This document shows, one piece after another, positions 28,208 through 36,207 of a stretch of DNA of 64,000 nt. Source of the stretch: Leucobacter muris (lineage in GTDB: Bacteria > Actinomycetota > Actinomycetes > Actinomycetales > Microbacteriaceae). The notes below the pieces were generated by a model. That model had not been told where the DNA came from. It did no database searches and saw nothing but the letters and a program-made list of their open reading frames with translations. Position 1 is the stretch's first letter. Each line of letters begins with the position of its first letter. A program made the translations under genes and the position numbers. The stretch spans positions 62,001 through 126,000 of the forward strand of contig NZ_CP035037.1 in NCBI RefSeq assembly GCF_004028235.1. The letters run 5' to 3'.

Positions 28208-29563
28208 GTGAAAAAACTGCTGATCGCCAACCGAGGCGAGATCGCGGTGCGCATCATCCGCGCCGCCCGCGAGATGGGCATCGCCACCGTGGCGGTGGTG
28301 AGCGAGGCCGACCGCGGCTCGAACGCCGAGCGCCTCGCCGACGAATCGGTCGTGATCGGGCCCGCTCCCGCGGGCCTGAGCTACCTCAACCACGAGGCGG
28401 TGCTCACCGCCGCCGCCGAGACGGGCGCCGACGCGATCCACCCCGGCTACGGCTTCCTCTCCGAGAACGCCGACTTCGCCCGCAAGGTCACCGACGCCGG
28501 ACTCGTCTGGGTGGGGCCCGACCCGGACACCATCGTGCTGATGGGCGACAAGTCGCGCGCCCGCCGGGCCGCCATCGAGGCCGGAGTGCCCGTGCTCGCG
28601 GGAACCGACGGCGTGCTCGACGTCACGGCCGACATCGAGAGCATCGCCGATGGCATCGGCTACCCGCTCGTGGTGAAGGCCTCCGCCGGTGGAGGCGGAC
28701 GCGGCATCCGGCGCATCGAGTCGCGCGCAGAGGTGCGCGGCACCGTCGAGGTCGCCCAGGCCGAGGCGCAGGCAGCGTTCAACTCGAACGAGGTCTACTT
28801 CGAACGGTTCGTCACCCGGGCGCGTCACGTCGAGGTGCAGATCTTCGGCGACGGAGAGACCTGGGTGCACCTGGGCGACCGCGACTGCTCGATGCAGCGC
28901 CGCCAGCAGAAGGTCATCGAGGAGGCGCCCGCACCGGGCCTGCCCGAGGACCTGCGGCAGCGCATGCGCGACACCTCTGTCGAACTCGCGCGCCAGTCGA
29001 GGTACGTGGGGGCCGGCACCGTCGAGTTCCTCTACGATCCCGACCGCCAGGAGATCGCCTTCATCGAGATGAACACGCGCCTGCAGGTCGAGCACCCCAT
29101 CAGCGAGGCCATCACCGGCATCGACCTCGTGCGCGAGCAGTTGCGCATCGCCTCCGGAGAGAGGCTCGGCTACACCCAGCAGGACATCGAGTTCGAGGGC
29201 CACGCCTTCGAGTTCCGCATCAACGCCGAGGACCCCGACAGCAGCTTCATGCCGAGCCCCGGCCGCATCGAGGCCCTCGAGCTCTCGGGCGGGCCCGGCG
29301 TGCGCGCCGACTTCGGGTTCTCCGCCGGCCAGACCGTCATGCCGTTCTACGACTCGCTGCTCGGCAAGCTCATCGTCTGGGACCGCGACCGGGAGCACGC
29401 CCTCGCTCGCGCAGCTCGCGCCCTCGACGAGGTCGAGATCTCGGGCATCAAGAGCACCGTGCCGCTCATGCGGCGGCTCGTGGCGCTCGACGACTTCTCG
29501 GCCGCGCAGCACTACACCACCTACATCGAATCAGTCCCCGGCCTGTTGGGAGCATCAGCATGA
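28208..29563 (+). CDS. Biotin carboxylase (AccC-like)
   Basis: A 451-residue ATP-grasp enzyme that carboxylates protein-bound biotin with bicarbonate and ATP. Family motifs are complete: KKLLIANRGEIAVRIIRAA at the start, HPGYGFLSENADFA, the glycine-rich KASAGGGGRGIR, FIEMNTRLQVEHPISE with catalytic residues, and INAEDP near the C-terminus. The start is a GTG with AAGGAG upstream. There is no fused carrier domain; the carrier is the preceding gene. The end overlaps the pxpB start by four bases. In this operon it probably does not serve fatty acid synthesis. Confidence 0.93.
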   Translation: MKKLLIANRGEIAVRIIRAAREMGIATVAVVSEADRGSNAERLADESVVIGPAPAGLSYLNHEAVLTAAAETGADAIHPGYGFLSENADFARKVTDAGLVWVGPDPDTIVLMGDKSRARRAAIEAGVPVLAGTDGVLDVTADIESIADGIGYPLVVKASAGGGGRGIRRIESRAEVRGTVEVAQAEAQAAFNSNEVYFERFVTRARHVEVQIFGDGETWVHLGDRDCSMQRRQQKVIEEAPAPGLPEDLRQRMRDTSVELARQSRYVGAGTVEFLYDPDRQEIAFIEMNTRLQVEHPISEAITGIDLVREQLRIASGERLGYTQQDIEFEGHAFEFRINAEDPDSSFMPSPGRIEALELSGGPGVRADFGFSAGQTVMPFYDSLLGKLIVWDRDREHALARAARALDEVEISGIKSTVPLMRRLVALDDFSAAQHYTTYIESVPGLLGASA

Positions 29564-30453
29564 CCCTGCCCGACCACGCGCGCTACACCTGGGGCGGTGA
29601 CGAGTTCCTGCTCGTCGAGATCGCCCCGGACATGTCGCTCGAGGCGAATTTCGTCTCGAACTCGATCGCGATGGGCCTCGAGCAGCGCGAGCTGCCCGGC
29701 ATCATCGACATCTGCCCGGCCAACGCCTCCCTGCTCATCCGATTCGACCCCGACGAGCTCGCCCACACCGAGCTCGAGCGGGTGGTGCGCGAACTCGAGG
29801 CCGACGTTCGCCAGGTCTCCGGCGGGGTGCTCGAAACCCGCATCGTCGAGGTGCCCGTCTGGTACGACGACCCCTACACGCGCGAGACGGTGGAGCGATT
29901 CCGCGAGGGGTACCACCAGGACCCGAGCGGCACCGACCTCGACTACGCGGCGGCGGTCAACGGTCTCGCCGACGCGCAGGAGTTCATCCGGCGCCACCAC
30001 GAGCGCCCGTGGCTGGTGTCGATGGTGGGCTTCGTCGCCGGCCTCCCGTTCCTCTTCCAACTCGCACCGCAGGAGGAGCAGCTGGAGGTGCCCAAGTACC
30101 TGAGCCCACGCACCGACACGCCTCCCCTCACGGTCGGCATCGGCGGCTGCTTCACCGCGCACTACTCGGTGCGCGGCGCCGGGGGCTACCAGATGCTGGG
30201 CATCGCGCCGGCCCCCATCTACGACCCCGAGCAGCGTCTCACCGACTTCGCCGACTTCTCGGTGCTGTTCAAGACCGGCGACGTGGTGAAGTACCGCCCC
30301 GTCGACGAGGCCGAGTACCGCGAGATACAGGCGCAGGTCGAGGCCGGCACCTACCGCTACAAGCAGGCACCCGTCACGTTCTCGCTCTCGGAGGCGCTCG
30401 CCGACCTCGAGGGCCACAATCGCTCACTTCTGGAGGCCCTCGATGTCGCTTGA
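29560..30453 (+). CDS. pxpB: 5-oxoprolinase subunit PxpB (KipI / allophanate hydrolase subunit 1 family)
   Basis: A 297-residue carboxyltransferase-subdomain-1 protein. The C-terminal cyclophilin-like domain shows the motifs VSMVGFVAGLPFLFQL and VGIGGCFTAHYSVRGAGGYQ. An N-terminal part of about 90 residues contains the KipI-like EANFVSNSIAMGLEQRELPG. The ATG overlaps the stop of the biotin carboxylase gene and its end overlaps pxpC by 11 bases, so the four genes are translationally linked. The family is homologous to part of the carboxyltransferase domain of urea carboxylase. It is somewhat longer than the usual 220-240 residues because of the N-terminal part and an acidic C-terminal tail. 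Confidence 0.9.
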   Translation: MTLPDHARYTWGGDEFLLVEIAPDMSLEANFVSNSIAMGLEQRELPGIIDICPANASLLIRFDPDELAHTELERVVRELEADVRQVSGGVLETRIVEVPVWYDDPYTRETVERFREGYHQDPSGTDLDYAAAVNGLADAQEFIRRHHERPWLVSMVGFVAGLPFLFQLAPQEEQLEVPKYLSPRTDTPPLTVGIGGCFTAHYSVRGAGGYQMLGIAPAPIYDPEQRLTDFADFSVLFKTGDVVKYRPVDEAEYREIQAQVEAGTYRYKQAPVTFSLSEALADLEGHNRSLLEALDVA

Positions 30454-31408
30454 GATCATCACCCCCGGGCTCGCGACCACGGTGCAGGATCGCGGGCGCT
30501 TCGGCTACTACCGCTACGGCATCCCGCAGGGCGGCTCGATGGACCAGTACTCGTCGGCGCTCGCCAACCGCCTCGTCGGCAACACGCCCGACGACGCCGT
30601 GCTCGAGTGCACCTACCTCGGGCCGAAGCTCACCACCGACGCCCCCGCCGTGATCGCGGTGACGGGCGCGCCCGTCGACGTGCTCGTCAACGGCGAGCCC
30701 GCGCAGCAGAACGCTCGCATCGAGCTGCAGGCCGGCGACGAACTCTCGTTCGGTGTGATCCGGGGCGGCACCAAGTTCTTCATCGCCGTCGCGGGCGGGA
30801 TCGACGTGCCAGTGGCCCTCGGCTCCCGCTCCACGTACCCCATCGGCCGCATCGGCGGCGTCGAGGGCCGCGCGCTCGCCGCGGGCGACGCACTGCCCGT
30901 GGGCGAGGCGCGCGAGCAGACGCTGCCCCGTCTCGACCGCGTGCCCGACGATCTGCTGCCGAGCTACGAGAAGCAGGTCGAGGTGCGCGTGATGACGGGT
31001 CTCTACGACCACAAGCTCACCGAGGAGGGGCTGCGGAACCTGCTCGGCGCCGAGTGGACCCTGACTCCCGTCGCCGACCGCATGGGCCTGCGCTTCGACG
31101 GGCCCGGTGCGCCATGGAGGGACGAGCCCCAGCCCTTCGGCGCGGGCCAGGACCCCTCGAACATCACCGACGCCGGCTACCCCGTGGGCTCGATCCAGAT
31201 ACCCGGTGGTACGCAGCCCATCGTGCTGCACTACGACGCGGTCTCAGGGGGCGGCTACGCGCAGGCCTGCACGGTCATCAGCGCCGACATGGATCTCTTC
31301 GCGCGCATGTCGCCGGGGACCCGGGTGCGCTTCGTGCCAGTGACCATGGAGCAGGCGCTCGAGGCGCGTGCCGAGCGCCGCGCCCGTCTCGACCGCGTCT
31401 GGTCGTAG
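30443..31408 (+). CDS. pxpC: 5-oxoprolinase subunit PxpC (KipA / allophanate hydrolase subunit 2 family)
   Basis: A 321-residue carboxyltransferase-subdomain-2 protein that pairs with PxpB. It starts with the diagnostic ITPGLATTVQDRGRFGYYRY, continues GIPQGGSMDQYSSALANRLV and ECTYLGPKL, and has DRMGLRFDG and PVGSIQIPGGTQPIVL in the second half. It completes the pxpA-BCCP-BC-pxpB-pxpC set. A tautomerase gene follows after 115 bases and may be in the same transcript. Confidence 0.92.
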   Translation: MSLEIITPGLATTVQDRGRFGYYRYGIPQGGSMDQYSSALANRLVGNTPDDAVLECTYLGPKLTTDAPAVIAVTGAPVDVLVNGEPAQQNARIELQAGDELSFGVIRGGTKFFIAVAGGIDVPVALGSRSTYPIGRIGGVEGRALAAGDALPVGEAREQTLPRLDRVPDDLLPSYEKQVEVRVMTGLYDHKLTEEGLRNLLGAEWTLTPVADRMGLRFDGPGAPWRDEPQPFGAGQDPSNITDAGYPVGSIQIPGGTQPIVLHYDAVSGGGYAQACTVISADMDLFARMSPGTRVRFVPVTMEQALEARAERRARLDRVWS

Positions 31409-31523
31409 AGGCGCACGGGTCGCGGGGCGCAGGCTCCGCGACCCGCGCCCCGCATGGCCGCCCGTTCACCCGCCCCCACCGCTACGGCCCGGGCCCCGGG
31501 CCCGAGAGACAAGGAGAATCGCC

Positions 31524-31718
31524 GTGCCACTCGTCACCGTGAAAATGTTCGAGCATCGTCTGCATCAGGATCCGCAGTTCGCGGAGCGGCTGGCCATCGC
31601 CATCGATGAGGTCGTCGCCGAGCACTGCACCGGACCCGACGGCAAGCGCCCCGACACCTGGGTCACCGTCGAGGGCGTGCCGCGCACTCAGTGGACGTTC
31701 AGCGGGCAGACCCGCTGA
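31524..31718 (+). CDS. 4-oxalocrotonate-tautomerase-like protein
   Basis: A 64-residue tautomerase superfamily protein. After removal of the initiator Met the first residue is Pro, the expected catalytic base (PLVTVKMFEHRL). The GTG start has AAGGAGAATCGCC upstream. It lies 115 bases downstream of pxpC on the same strand. Its substrate is unknown; small tautomerases often act on keto-enol intermediates of catabolic pathways. Confidence 0.78.
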   Translation: MPLVTVKMFEHRLHQDPQFAERLAIAIDEVVAEHCTGPDGKRPDTWVTVEGVPRTQWTFSGQTR

Positions 31719-31883
31719 GGCGTCGGCGGGGTCGCCGGCCGCGCCGACCTCCTGTTCGTCGAGCTCGCTGCAACCGTGTGGTGCGGCCGGAGCGGGCCGA
31801 GGGGAGTAGTGCCGCGACCGCAGATGGGCCATGATAAGGGTATGCGCCGCGTGTGCGGATGCTGTCTCACCCAAGGAGTTCTC

Positions 31884-32456
31884 ATGACCTCACCCGAAAC
31901 GAACCTGCTGCAGCGCGCCGGCGACGGCGTGCGCACCGCCTTCGGCGTGGGCGGCCTGATCGCGATCGTGCTGGGCCTGCTCATCATCCTGTTCCCGGGC
32001 AAGACGGGCGCGGTCGCGATGCAGATCGTCGCCGCCGTGATGGCCGCCTACGCCCTGGTCGTGGGCGTCGTCTACATCGGCTCCGCGGTCTTCAGCCGCG
32101 CGCTCGGCGGCTGGGCCCGCACCGGCCACATCCTGCTCGGCGTGCTGTACGTGATCGGCGGCGTGGTGATGATGGTGAACCTCGGCGCGACCGCCGCGGT
32201 GCTCGCGATCTTCCTCTCGGTGACCATCGGCGTGCTGTGGCTCTTCGAGGGCGTGATGGCGTTCACGGTCGTCAAGCAGAGCGGCAACAAGACCTGGACC
32301 GTCATCTACGGCATCATCAGCGTCATCGCCGGTCTCTCGCTCATGCTCTCGCCGCTGCTCGGGGCCGTGACCCTGTGGCTGCTGCTCGGCATCTCGATGG
32401 TCGTGATGGGTGTCGTGCAGGTGGTGCGCGCCTTCAAGGTCGGCTCCGCGGAGTAG
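31884..32456 (+). CDS. HdeD-family membrane protein
   Basis: A 190-residue membrane protein with six hydrophobic segments in three helical pairs, the usual HdeD (DUF308) layout. It begins after a short soluble N-terminus (TSPETNLLQRAGDGVRTAFG). AAGGAGTTCTC precedes the ATG at 31884; an in-frame ATG 42 bases upstream has a CATGAT box before it and more likely marks the start of the transcript. The function in actinobacteria is unknown; E. coli HdeD is linked to acid stress. Confidence 0.83.
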   Translation: MTSPETNLLQRAGDGVRTAFGVGGLIAIVLGLLIILFPGKTGAVAMQIVAAVMAAYALVVGVVYIGSAVFSRALGGWARTGHILLGVLYVIGGVVMMVNLGATAAVLAIFLSVTIGVLWLFEGVMAFTVVKQSGNKTWTVIYGIISVIAGLSLMLSPLLGAVTLWLLLGISMVVMGVVQVVRAFKVGSAE

Positions 32457-32464
32457 CACACGGG

Positions 32465-32515
32465 CGGCGGCGTTGCCGCCGTCGATCGGGGTCCCGGGGT
32501 GCGCTGCACTCCGGG
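32465..32515. terminator. Two hairpins between convergent genes
   Basis: CGGCGGC-GTT-GCCGCCG (32465-32481) and CCCGGGGTGC-GCT-GCACTCCGGG (32493-32515, one G-T pair) lie between the HdeD gene and the convergent SseB-like gene. They probably terminate both. Confidence 0.6.
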
Positions 32516-32584
32516 TCTCAGTCGTTCGTGGGCCTCGGTCGGCGGCGGCCCGGAGCCGTGGCGACGGTGGCGACCCGGCGCGGC

Positions 32585-33106
32585 TCAGCGCATCTGCTCG
32601 AGCTGCTCCGCGGTGACGGGCTCCTCTTCGAGGGCGAGCGCCAGGTACTTGCGCAGCACGACCAGCGAGGCGCCCGCCTTGTCGAACTCGGCTGCGACGA
32701 AGCGGTCGGTGCGGATCAGCGCGATCGCCTCGTGCGCGGGCATGATGACGCCCTTGCTGTCGGCGCGGCGCTCGGCGGGCGCGACGGCGCGCAGCTCGGC
32801 CATCGACGTGAAGAGCGGCAGCACGAGCTGGCCCTTCGTGGAGCGGATGGTGCGCACCCGCGGCCCCTTCTTCTTCGAGGAGGTGCCAGTCACGTCGGCC
32901 ACGAGGTAGCCCTCGCGCAGCGAGTTCAGAAAGGCGGCGAGTCGCTCGTAGTCGGGCTGCTGCTGCAGCTCGCGCAGGGCATCGCGCACGGCCTCGTTGG
33001 CGTAGTCGGGGTGCACCTCGGCAGGGATCGCGGCCTCGGCCCGGTCTGCGGCCTCGGACGGGTGCGCTGCGGCGTCGGGATCCGGATGCTGGGGGTTCTC
33101 GGCCAT
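32585..33106 (-). CDS. SseB-family protein
   Basis: A 173-residue SseB N-terminal-domain protein. After an acidic N-terminal tail come ALRELQQQPDYERLAAFLNS, LVLPLFTSMAELRAV and IALIRTDRFVAAEFDKAG, the usual order in actinobacterial SseB proteins. The molecular function is unknown. The gene is close to leaderless: TAGGCT (33119-33114) is seven bases before the ATG, with GGAGGG in between. It lies upstream of bioN on the opposite side of a 52-base gap and is not obviously linked to biotin. Confidence 0.82.
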   Translation of the reverse strand: MAENPQHPDPDAAAHPSEAADRAEAAIPAEVHPDYANEAVRDALRELQQQPDYERLAAFLNSLREGYLVADVTGTSSKKKGPRVRTIRSTKGQLVLPLFTSMAELRAVAPAERRADSKGVIMPAHEAIALIRTDRFVAAEFDKAGASLVVLRKYLALALEEEPVTAEQLEQMR

Positions 33107-33158
33107 GCCCTCCAGCCTAGGGCGTTTCTCGCGCATCATCGTCTACAGTGCGCGCCCC

Positions 33159-33773
33159 TCAGTCCTCGCCGACACCGCGCGCCGAGAGAGCCTCGCCGGT
33201 GAGCTGCGCGTGCGCGACGGTGCGCAGCACGAGCGGCATGAGGCGCGCGCGCGGATCCCGTTCGAGCCCGCGGGCCCGCGCTGCGGACTGCGTCTCGCGC
33301 GCGACGCCCAGGATGGTCGGGATCGCGCGGATCACGAGCGAGAACGCCAGCGCCACCCGCTCGGGTTTCGCGCCGAGGTGGCGCAGCGGCCCGAGCGCCC
33401 AGGTGATCGTGTCGAGCATGTCCTCGACGGCGGTGCTCGCGGTGACGGCGCTCGCGGCGAGGATCATCGCGAAGAGGTCGCCGACCACCTCGGCGCCCCG
33501 CTCCCAGCCGTGCTGCCAGGCCTGGAACGCGAAGAGGGGGACCGCGATCAGCGCGAAGCCGCGGGCGACCCGCCAGAAGTCGCGCCCGCGCAGCCCCGCG
33601 AGCACCGCGAGGGCGACGGCGATCCCGAGCCACGCCGCGGTGAGCGGCACGCCGGTCGTCGACACCACCGCGATCGCGAACCCGAACAGACCGAGCAGCT
33701 TAGCGCCCGGCCGCAGCCGGTGGAGGGGCCCCGAACCCGGCAGGTAGGCGCCGAGCGGCGAGTGGATGCTCAC
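33159..33773 (-). CDS. bioN: Biotin ECF transporter transmembrane component (EcfT/BioN)
   Basis: A 204-residue EcfT-type membrane protein that couples the ATPase to the BioY substrate-binding subunit. Several hydrophobic helices are present and both Ala-Arg-Gly coupling motifs are visible near the C-terminus (SAARARGLERD and ALSARGVGED). The GTG start overlaps the bioM stop codon (GTGA). Length is typical for BioN. Identification as the biotin system rests on the neighbouring bioY and the BioQ-type operators. Confidence 0.88.
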   Translation of the reverse strand: MSIHSPLGAYLPGSGPLHRLRPGAKLLGLFGFAIAVVSTTGVPLTAAWLGIAVALAVLAGLRGRDFWRVARGFALIAVPLFAFQAWQHGWERGAEVVGDLFAMILAASAVTASTAVEDMLDTITWALGPLRHLGAKPERVALAFSLVIRAIPTILGVARETQSAARARGLERDPRARLMPLVLRTVAHAQLTGEALSARGVGED

Positions 33774-34606
33774 GGTCGCTCCCGGGCGGGATCGTCGGGC
33801 GAGGGGCGGCCTGCGGCCGCACTCGATGCCGCCGGAGCCCCGCTCAGTTCGCGGTAGTGGGCGATCGCTGCGGCGGGGGCGCCGTCGAACGCTACGCGCC
33901 CCTCGTCGACGACGAGGGTGCGGTCGGCCCGAGCGGAGAGCTCGAGGTCGTGCGTCACGACCACGAGTTGCTGCGGCAGCGACATGAGCAGGTCGCCGAT
34001 CATGCGGGCGTTGCGCAGGTCGAGCAGTGTCGTGGGTTCGTCGGCGACGAGGATCGCGGGGTCGGTCGCCAGCACCGACGCGATCGCGAGCAGCTGCTTC
34101 TGGCCCCCCGAGAGCGTGTGCACGCTGCGATCGGCGAGCTGCGCGAGCCCGAAGCGGTCGAGTGCGGCGAGCGCGGCCTCCCGGCGGGCGCGCTTGTCGC
34201 GATGGGTGCGGCGCAGGGAGAGCATCACGTCCTCGATCGCGGTCGGCATGATGAGCTGCGCGGCGGGGTCGGTGAACACGAAGCCGACGCGGCGCCTCAC
34301 GGCGGCGCCGTCGCGGCGGGTGTCGAGGGGGCGCGGATCCGGCGCCCCGGCGCTCGCCTCCGCCGCGCCCGGGGCTGCGTCGGCCTCGCTCGTGCCTCCG
34401 CCGTTCGATGCGGCGCTCGCCGTGATCACGACCTGCCCCGCGCTCGGCTCGACGAGCCCGTTGACGAGCCGGGCGAGGGTCGACTTGCCCGAGCCGTTCG
34501 CGCCGATGATCGAGACGCGGCGCTCGGTGAGCGTGAGCGAGACGGGGTGCAGGATCGTGACCGGGCCCTCGGGTGCGGTCACGGTGGCGCTGCGCAGTTC
34601 GATCAC
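33770..34606 (-). CDS. bioM: Biotin ECF transporter ATP-binding protein
   Basis: A 278-residue ABC ATPase. Walker A GANGSGKST is at about residues 35-43, the signature LSGGQKQ, Walker B ILVADEPTTLLDL and the switch histidine in VVVTHDLEL are intact. Between Walker A and the Q-loop (VFTDPAAQ) is a low-complexity Ala/Gly/Ser-rich insertion of about 40 residues. The C-terminal 25 residues are also low complexity. The GTG is preceded by TAGGAT (34618-34613) with six bases between, so bioMN may have its own leaderless promoter in addition to reading from bioY. Confidence 0.88.
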   Translation of the reverse strand: MIELRSATVTAPEGPVTILHPVSLTLTERRVSIIGANGSGKSTLARLVNGLVEPSAGQVVITASAASNGGGTSEADAAPGAAEASAGAPDPRPLDTRRDGAAVRRRVGFVFTDPAAQLIMPTAIEDVMLSLRRTHRDKRARREAALAALDRFGLAQLADRSVHTLSGGQKQLLAIASVLATDPAILVADEPTTLLDLRNARMIGDLLMSLPQQLVVVTHDLELSARADRTLVVDEGRVAFDGAPAAAIAHYRELSGAPAASSAAAGRPSPDDPARERP

Positions 34607-34788
34607 TCGGCGATCCTATGCGGTGTTGACGGGATTCTGGTGGGGGATCGGCTCCGGCTCGGGGTCTTCGGCTGTGCGCCGTCCCGGGGTGCGGAGCCGG
34701 GCGGTGTTTCGGATCGGAGTGCGAGTTTCGATCCGAGATGCCGGTGAGAACCGAGACACGGGTGGGAAGCCCGAGCGGCCGGGCGCTC

Positions 34789-35397
34789 TCAGGCGCGCCG
34801 GCGCGCCGGCAGCAGGCTCGGGAACGCGCGGTGCACGGCCGTGGCCACGAGCGCCATCAGGATGTTCTTGACCACGTCGCCCGGCCAGAAGGCGAGGTCG
34901 GCGACGAACGCCTGCCCCAGGGTGAGGTCGGCCCGCCACGCCATGCCGAGGATGCCGAGCGGGTGCACGAACACGAAGCTCGACACGATGCCTGCCACGA
35001 AGATGAGGGGGATGCTGGTCGCGATCTTGCGGCGGGGCAGGCGCTCGACGATGAAGCCCGCGAGCAGCGCCGCGAGCGGGAATGCGACGAGGTAGCCCAC
35101 CGAGGGGCCGGCGAAGGGCGCGAGGCCCGCGGATCCGCCCGAGAACACCGGCAGTCCCGCCGCACCGACCGCCAGGTAGAGCAGCACGGCGAGGAAGCCC
35201 CGGCGCGCACCGAGCACGGCGCCGGCGAGGATCACGGCGAAGGTCTGCAGGGTGATGGGTACGGCGCCGCCCACGCTGATGGCAGGCAGCAGGGCGCAGA
35301 CCGCGATGAGGGCGGCGAAGGTTGCGATGAGGGCGATGTCGGTGGCGACGTTGCGCTTCGGTGCGGCGCCGACGGCGGCGGTCTCGGGTGCGGACAC
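34789..35397 (-). CDS. bioY: Biotin transporter substrate-binding component BioY
   Basis: A 202-residue membrane protein that binds biotin outside and delivers it through the EcfT/ATPase pair. Recognisable are LPAISVGGAVPITLQTFAVI, the BioY signature, then GARRGFLAVLLYLAVGAAGLPVFSGG and GPSVGYLVAFPLAA. The start is a GTG with AAGGAGCCAGA upstream. The gene is divergent from bioQ, with two operators in between. A 182-base gap separates it from bioM; I see nothing coding in that gap. Confidence 0.94.
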   Translation of the reverse strand: MSAPETAAVGAAPKRNVATDIALIATFAALIAVCALLPAISVGGAVPITLQTFAVILAGAVLGARRGFLAVLLYLAVGAAGLPVFSGGSAGLAPFAGPSVGYLVAFPLAALLAGFIVERLPRRKIATSIPLIFVAGIVSSFVFVHPLGILGMAWRADLTLGQAFVADLAFWPGDVVKNILMALVATAVHRAFPSLLPARRRA

Positions 35398-35510
35398 TCT
35401 GGCTCCTTGTGGTGGGCCGCGCTTCGATGATGCGGCGCGGAGGGGCGGGAAGGGGATCGGGATCGCGGGGCACGGCCCGGCGCGGTGCCGGACGCTGCTC
35501 GGGACAGCAA

Positions 35511-35542
35511 CCTGAACGGTGTTCTGGTGAACGGTGTTCAGG
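35511..35542. promoter_or_regulatory. Double BioQ-type operator between bioY and bioQ
   Basis: TGAACGGTGTTC occurs twice in direct order, at 35513-35524 and 35528-35539, and the whole block is an inverted repeat with CCTGAAC and GTTCAGG at its ends. The unit fits the TGAAC-N3-GTTAC-type site described for actinobacterial BioQ. It covers the expected -35 position of the bioQ promoter, whose -10 (TAGGCT) is at 35550-35555. Confidence 0.75.
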
Positions 35543-35561
35543 TTAGCGGTAGGCTGGTGGA

Positions 35562-36176
35562 ATGCGCAACAGCCTCGCCGACGTGGTCGCCGCCGGCCTG
35601 CGCGTGCTCGACGCCCAGGGGCTCGAGAACTGCTCGATGCGCCGCGTCGCCGCCGAGCTGGGCGTGCAGCCGAGCGCGCTCTACCATCACGTGCCCGACA
35701 AGCAGACCCTGCTCGCGCTCATGGCCGACGAGATCGTGGGCCCGGTCGCGCTGGGCGGCGGAGCGGCTCAGGGCGCGGAGGGCGCGGCCGGCGCCCAGGC
35801 GGCGGGCCCCGCCGCCGATCCGCGCGCCTTCTGCATGGCGCTGCGCGAGGCGATGCTCGCGGTGCGCGACGGCGCCGACGTGGTGGCGACGGCTGCGGCG
35901 TTCCGGCTCGGAGCCTCCGATGTGGAGCGGTGGCTGACCGCGCTCGTGGGGCCCGACGGCGCGCGCACGCTGCTGCTCTACACCTTCGGGCACGCGCAGT
36001 CGACGCAGACCCACCGGCAGGCGGCGGCGCTCGGCGCGCTGATCGATCCTGCCGCGCTGCCCCGAAGGGACGCGGCTGCGGTGGCGGATCCCGAACGCGA
36101 CCTCGACGCATCGTTCGAGCGGGGCCTCGCCATCATCCTGCGGGGCCTCGACGCGTCTGCGACCTCGGGCCGCTGA
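35562..36176 (+). CDS. bioQ: TetR-family biotin regulator (BioQ-like)
   Basis: A 204-residue TetR-type repressor. The helix-turn-helix is near the N-terminus (MRRVAAELGVQPSALYHHVP, residues about 26-45), followed by a divergent ligand-binding half with an Ala/Gly-rich stretch. Its position divergent from bioYMN and the two operators in between identify it as a BioQ-like regulator of biotin uptake. TAGGCT lies six bases before the ATG, so the mRNA is leaderless and the gene is probably autoregulated through the overlapping operators. BioQ sequences diverge, so the name rests mainly on context. Confidence 0.78.
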   Translation: MRNSLADVVAAGLRVLDAQGLENCSMRRVAAELGVQPSALYHHVPDKQTLLALMADEIVGPVALGGGAAQGAEGAAGAQAAGPAADPRAFCMALREAMLAVRDGADVVATAAAFRLGASDVERWLTALVGPDGARTLLLYTFGHAQSTQTHRQAAALGALIDPAALPRRDAAAVADPERDLDASFERGLAIILRGLDASATSGR

Positions 36177-36207
36177 CGCGGCCGGCCCCGGGCCGAGCCG
36201 TCGAACC

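Noticed and set aside
34607..34788. Possible small gene or riboswitch between bioM and bioY
   Set aside because: No start with a ribosome binding site and no conserved fold could be made out. Only a leaderless-type -10 for bioM is visible.
36177..36207. Terminator between the convergent bioQ and PucR genes
   Set aside because: Only a 5-base-pair GC stem (CGGCC/GGCCG) can be drawn, which is expected by chance at this base composition.
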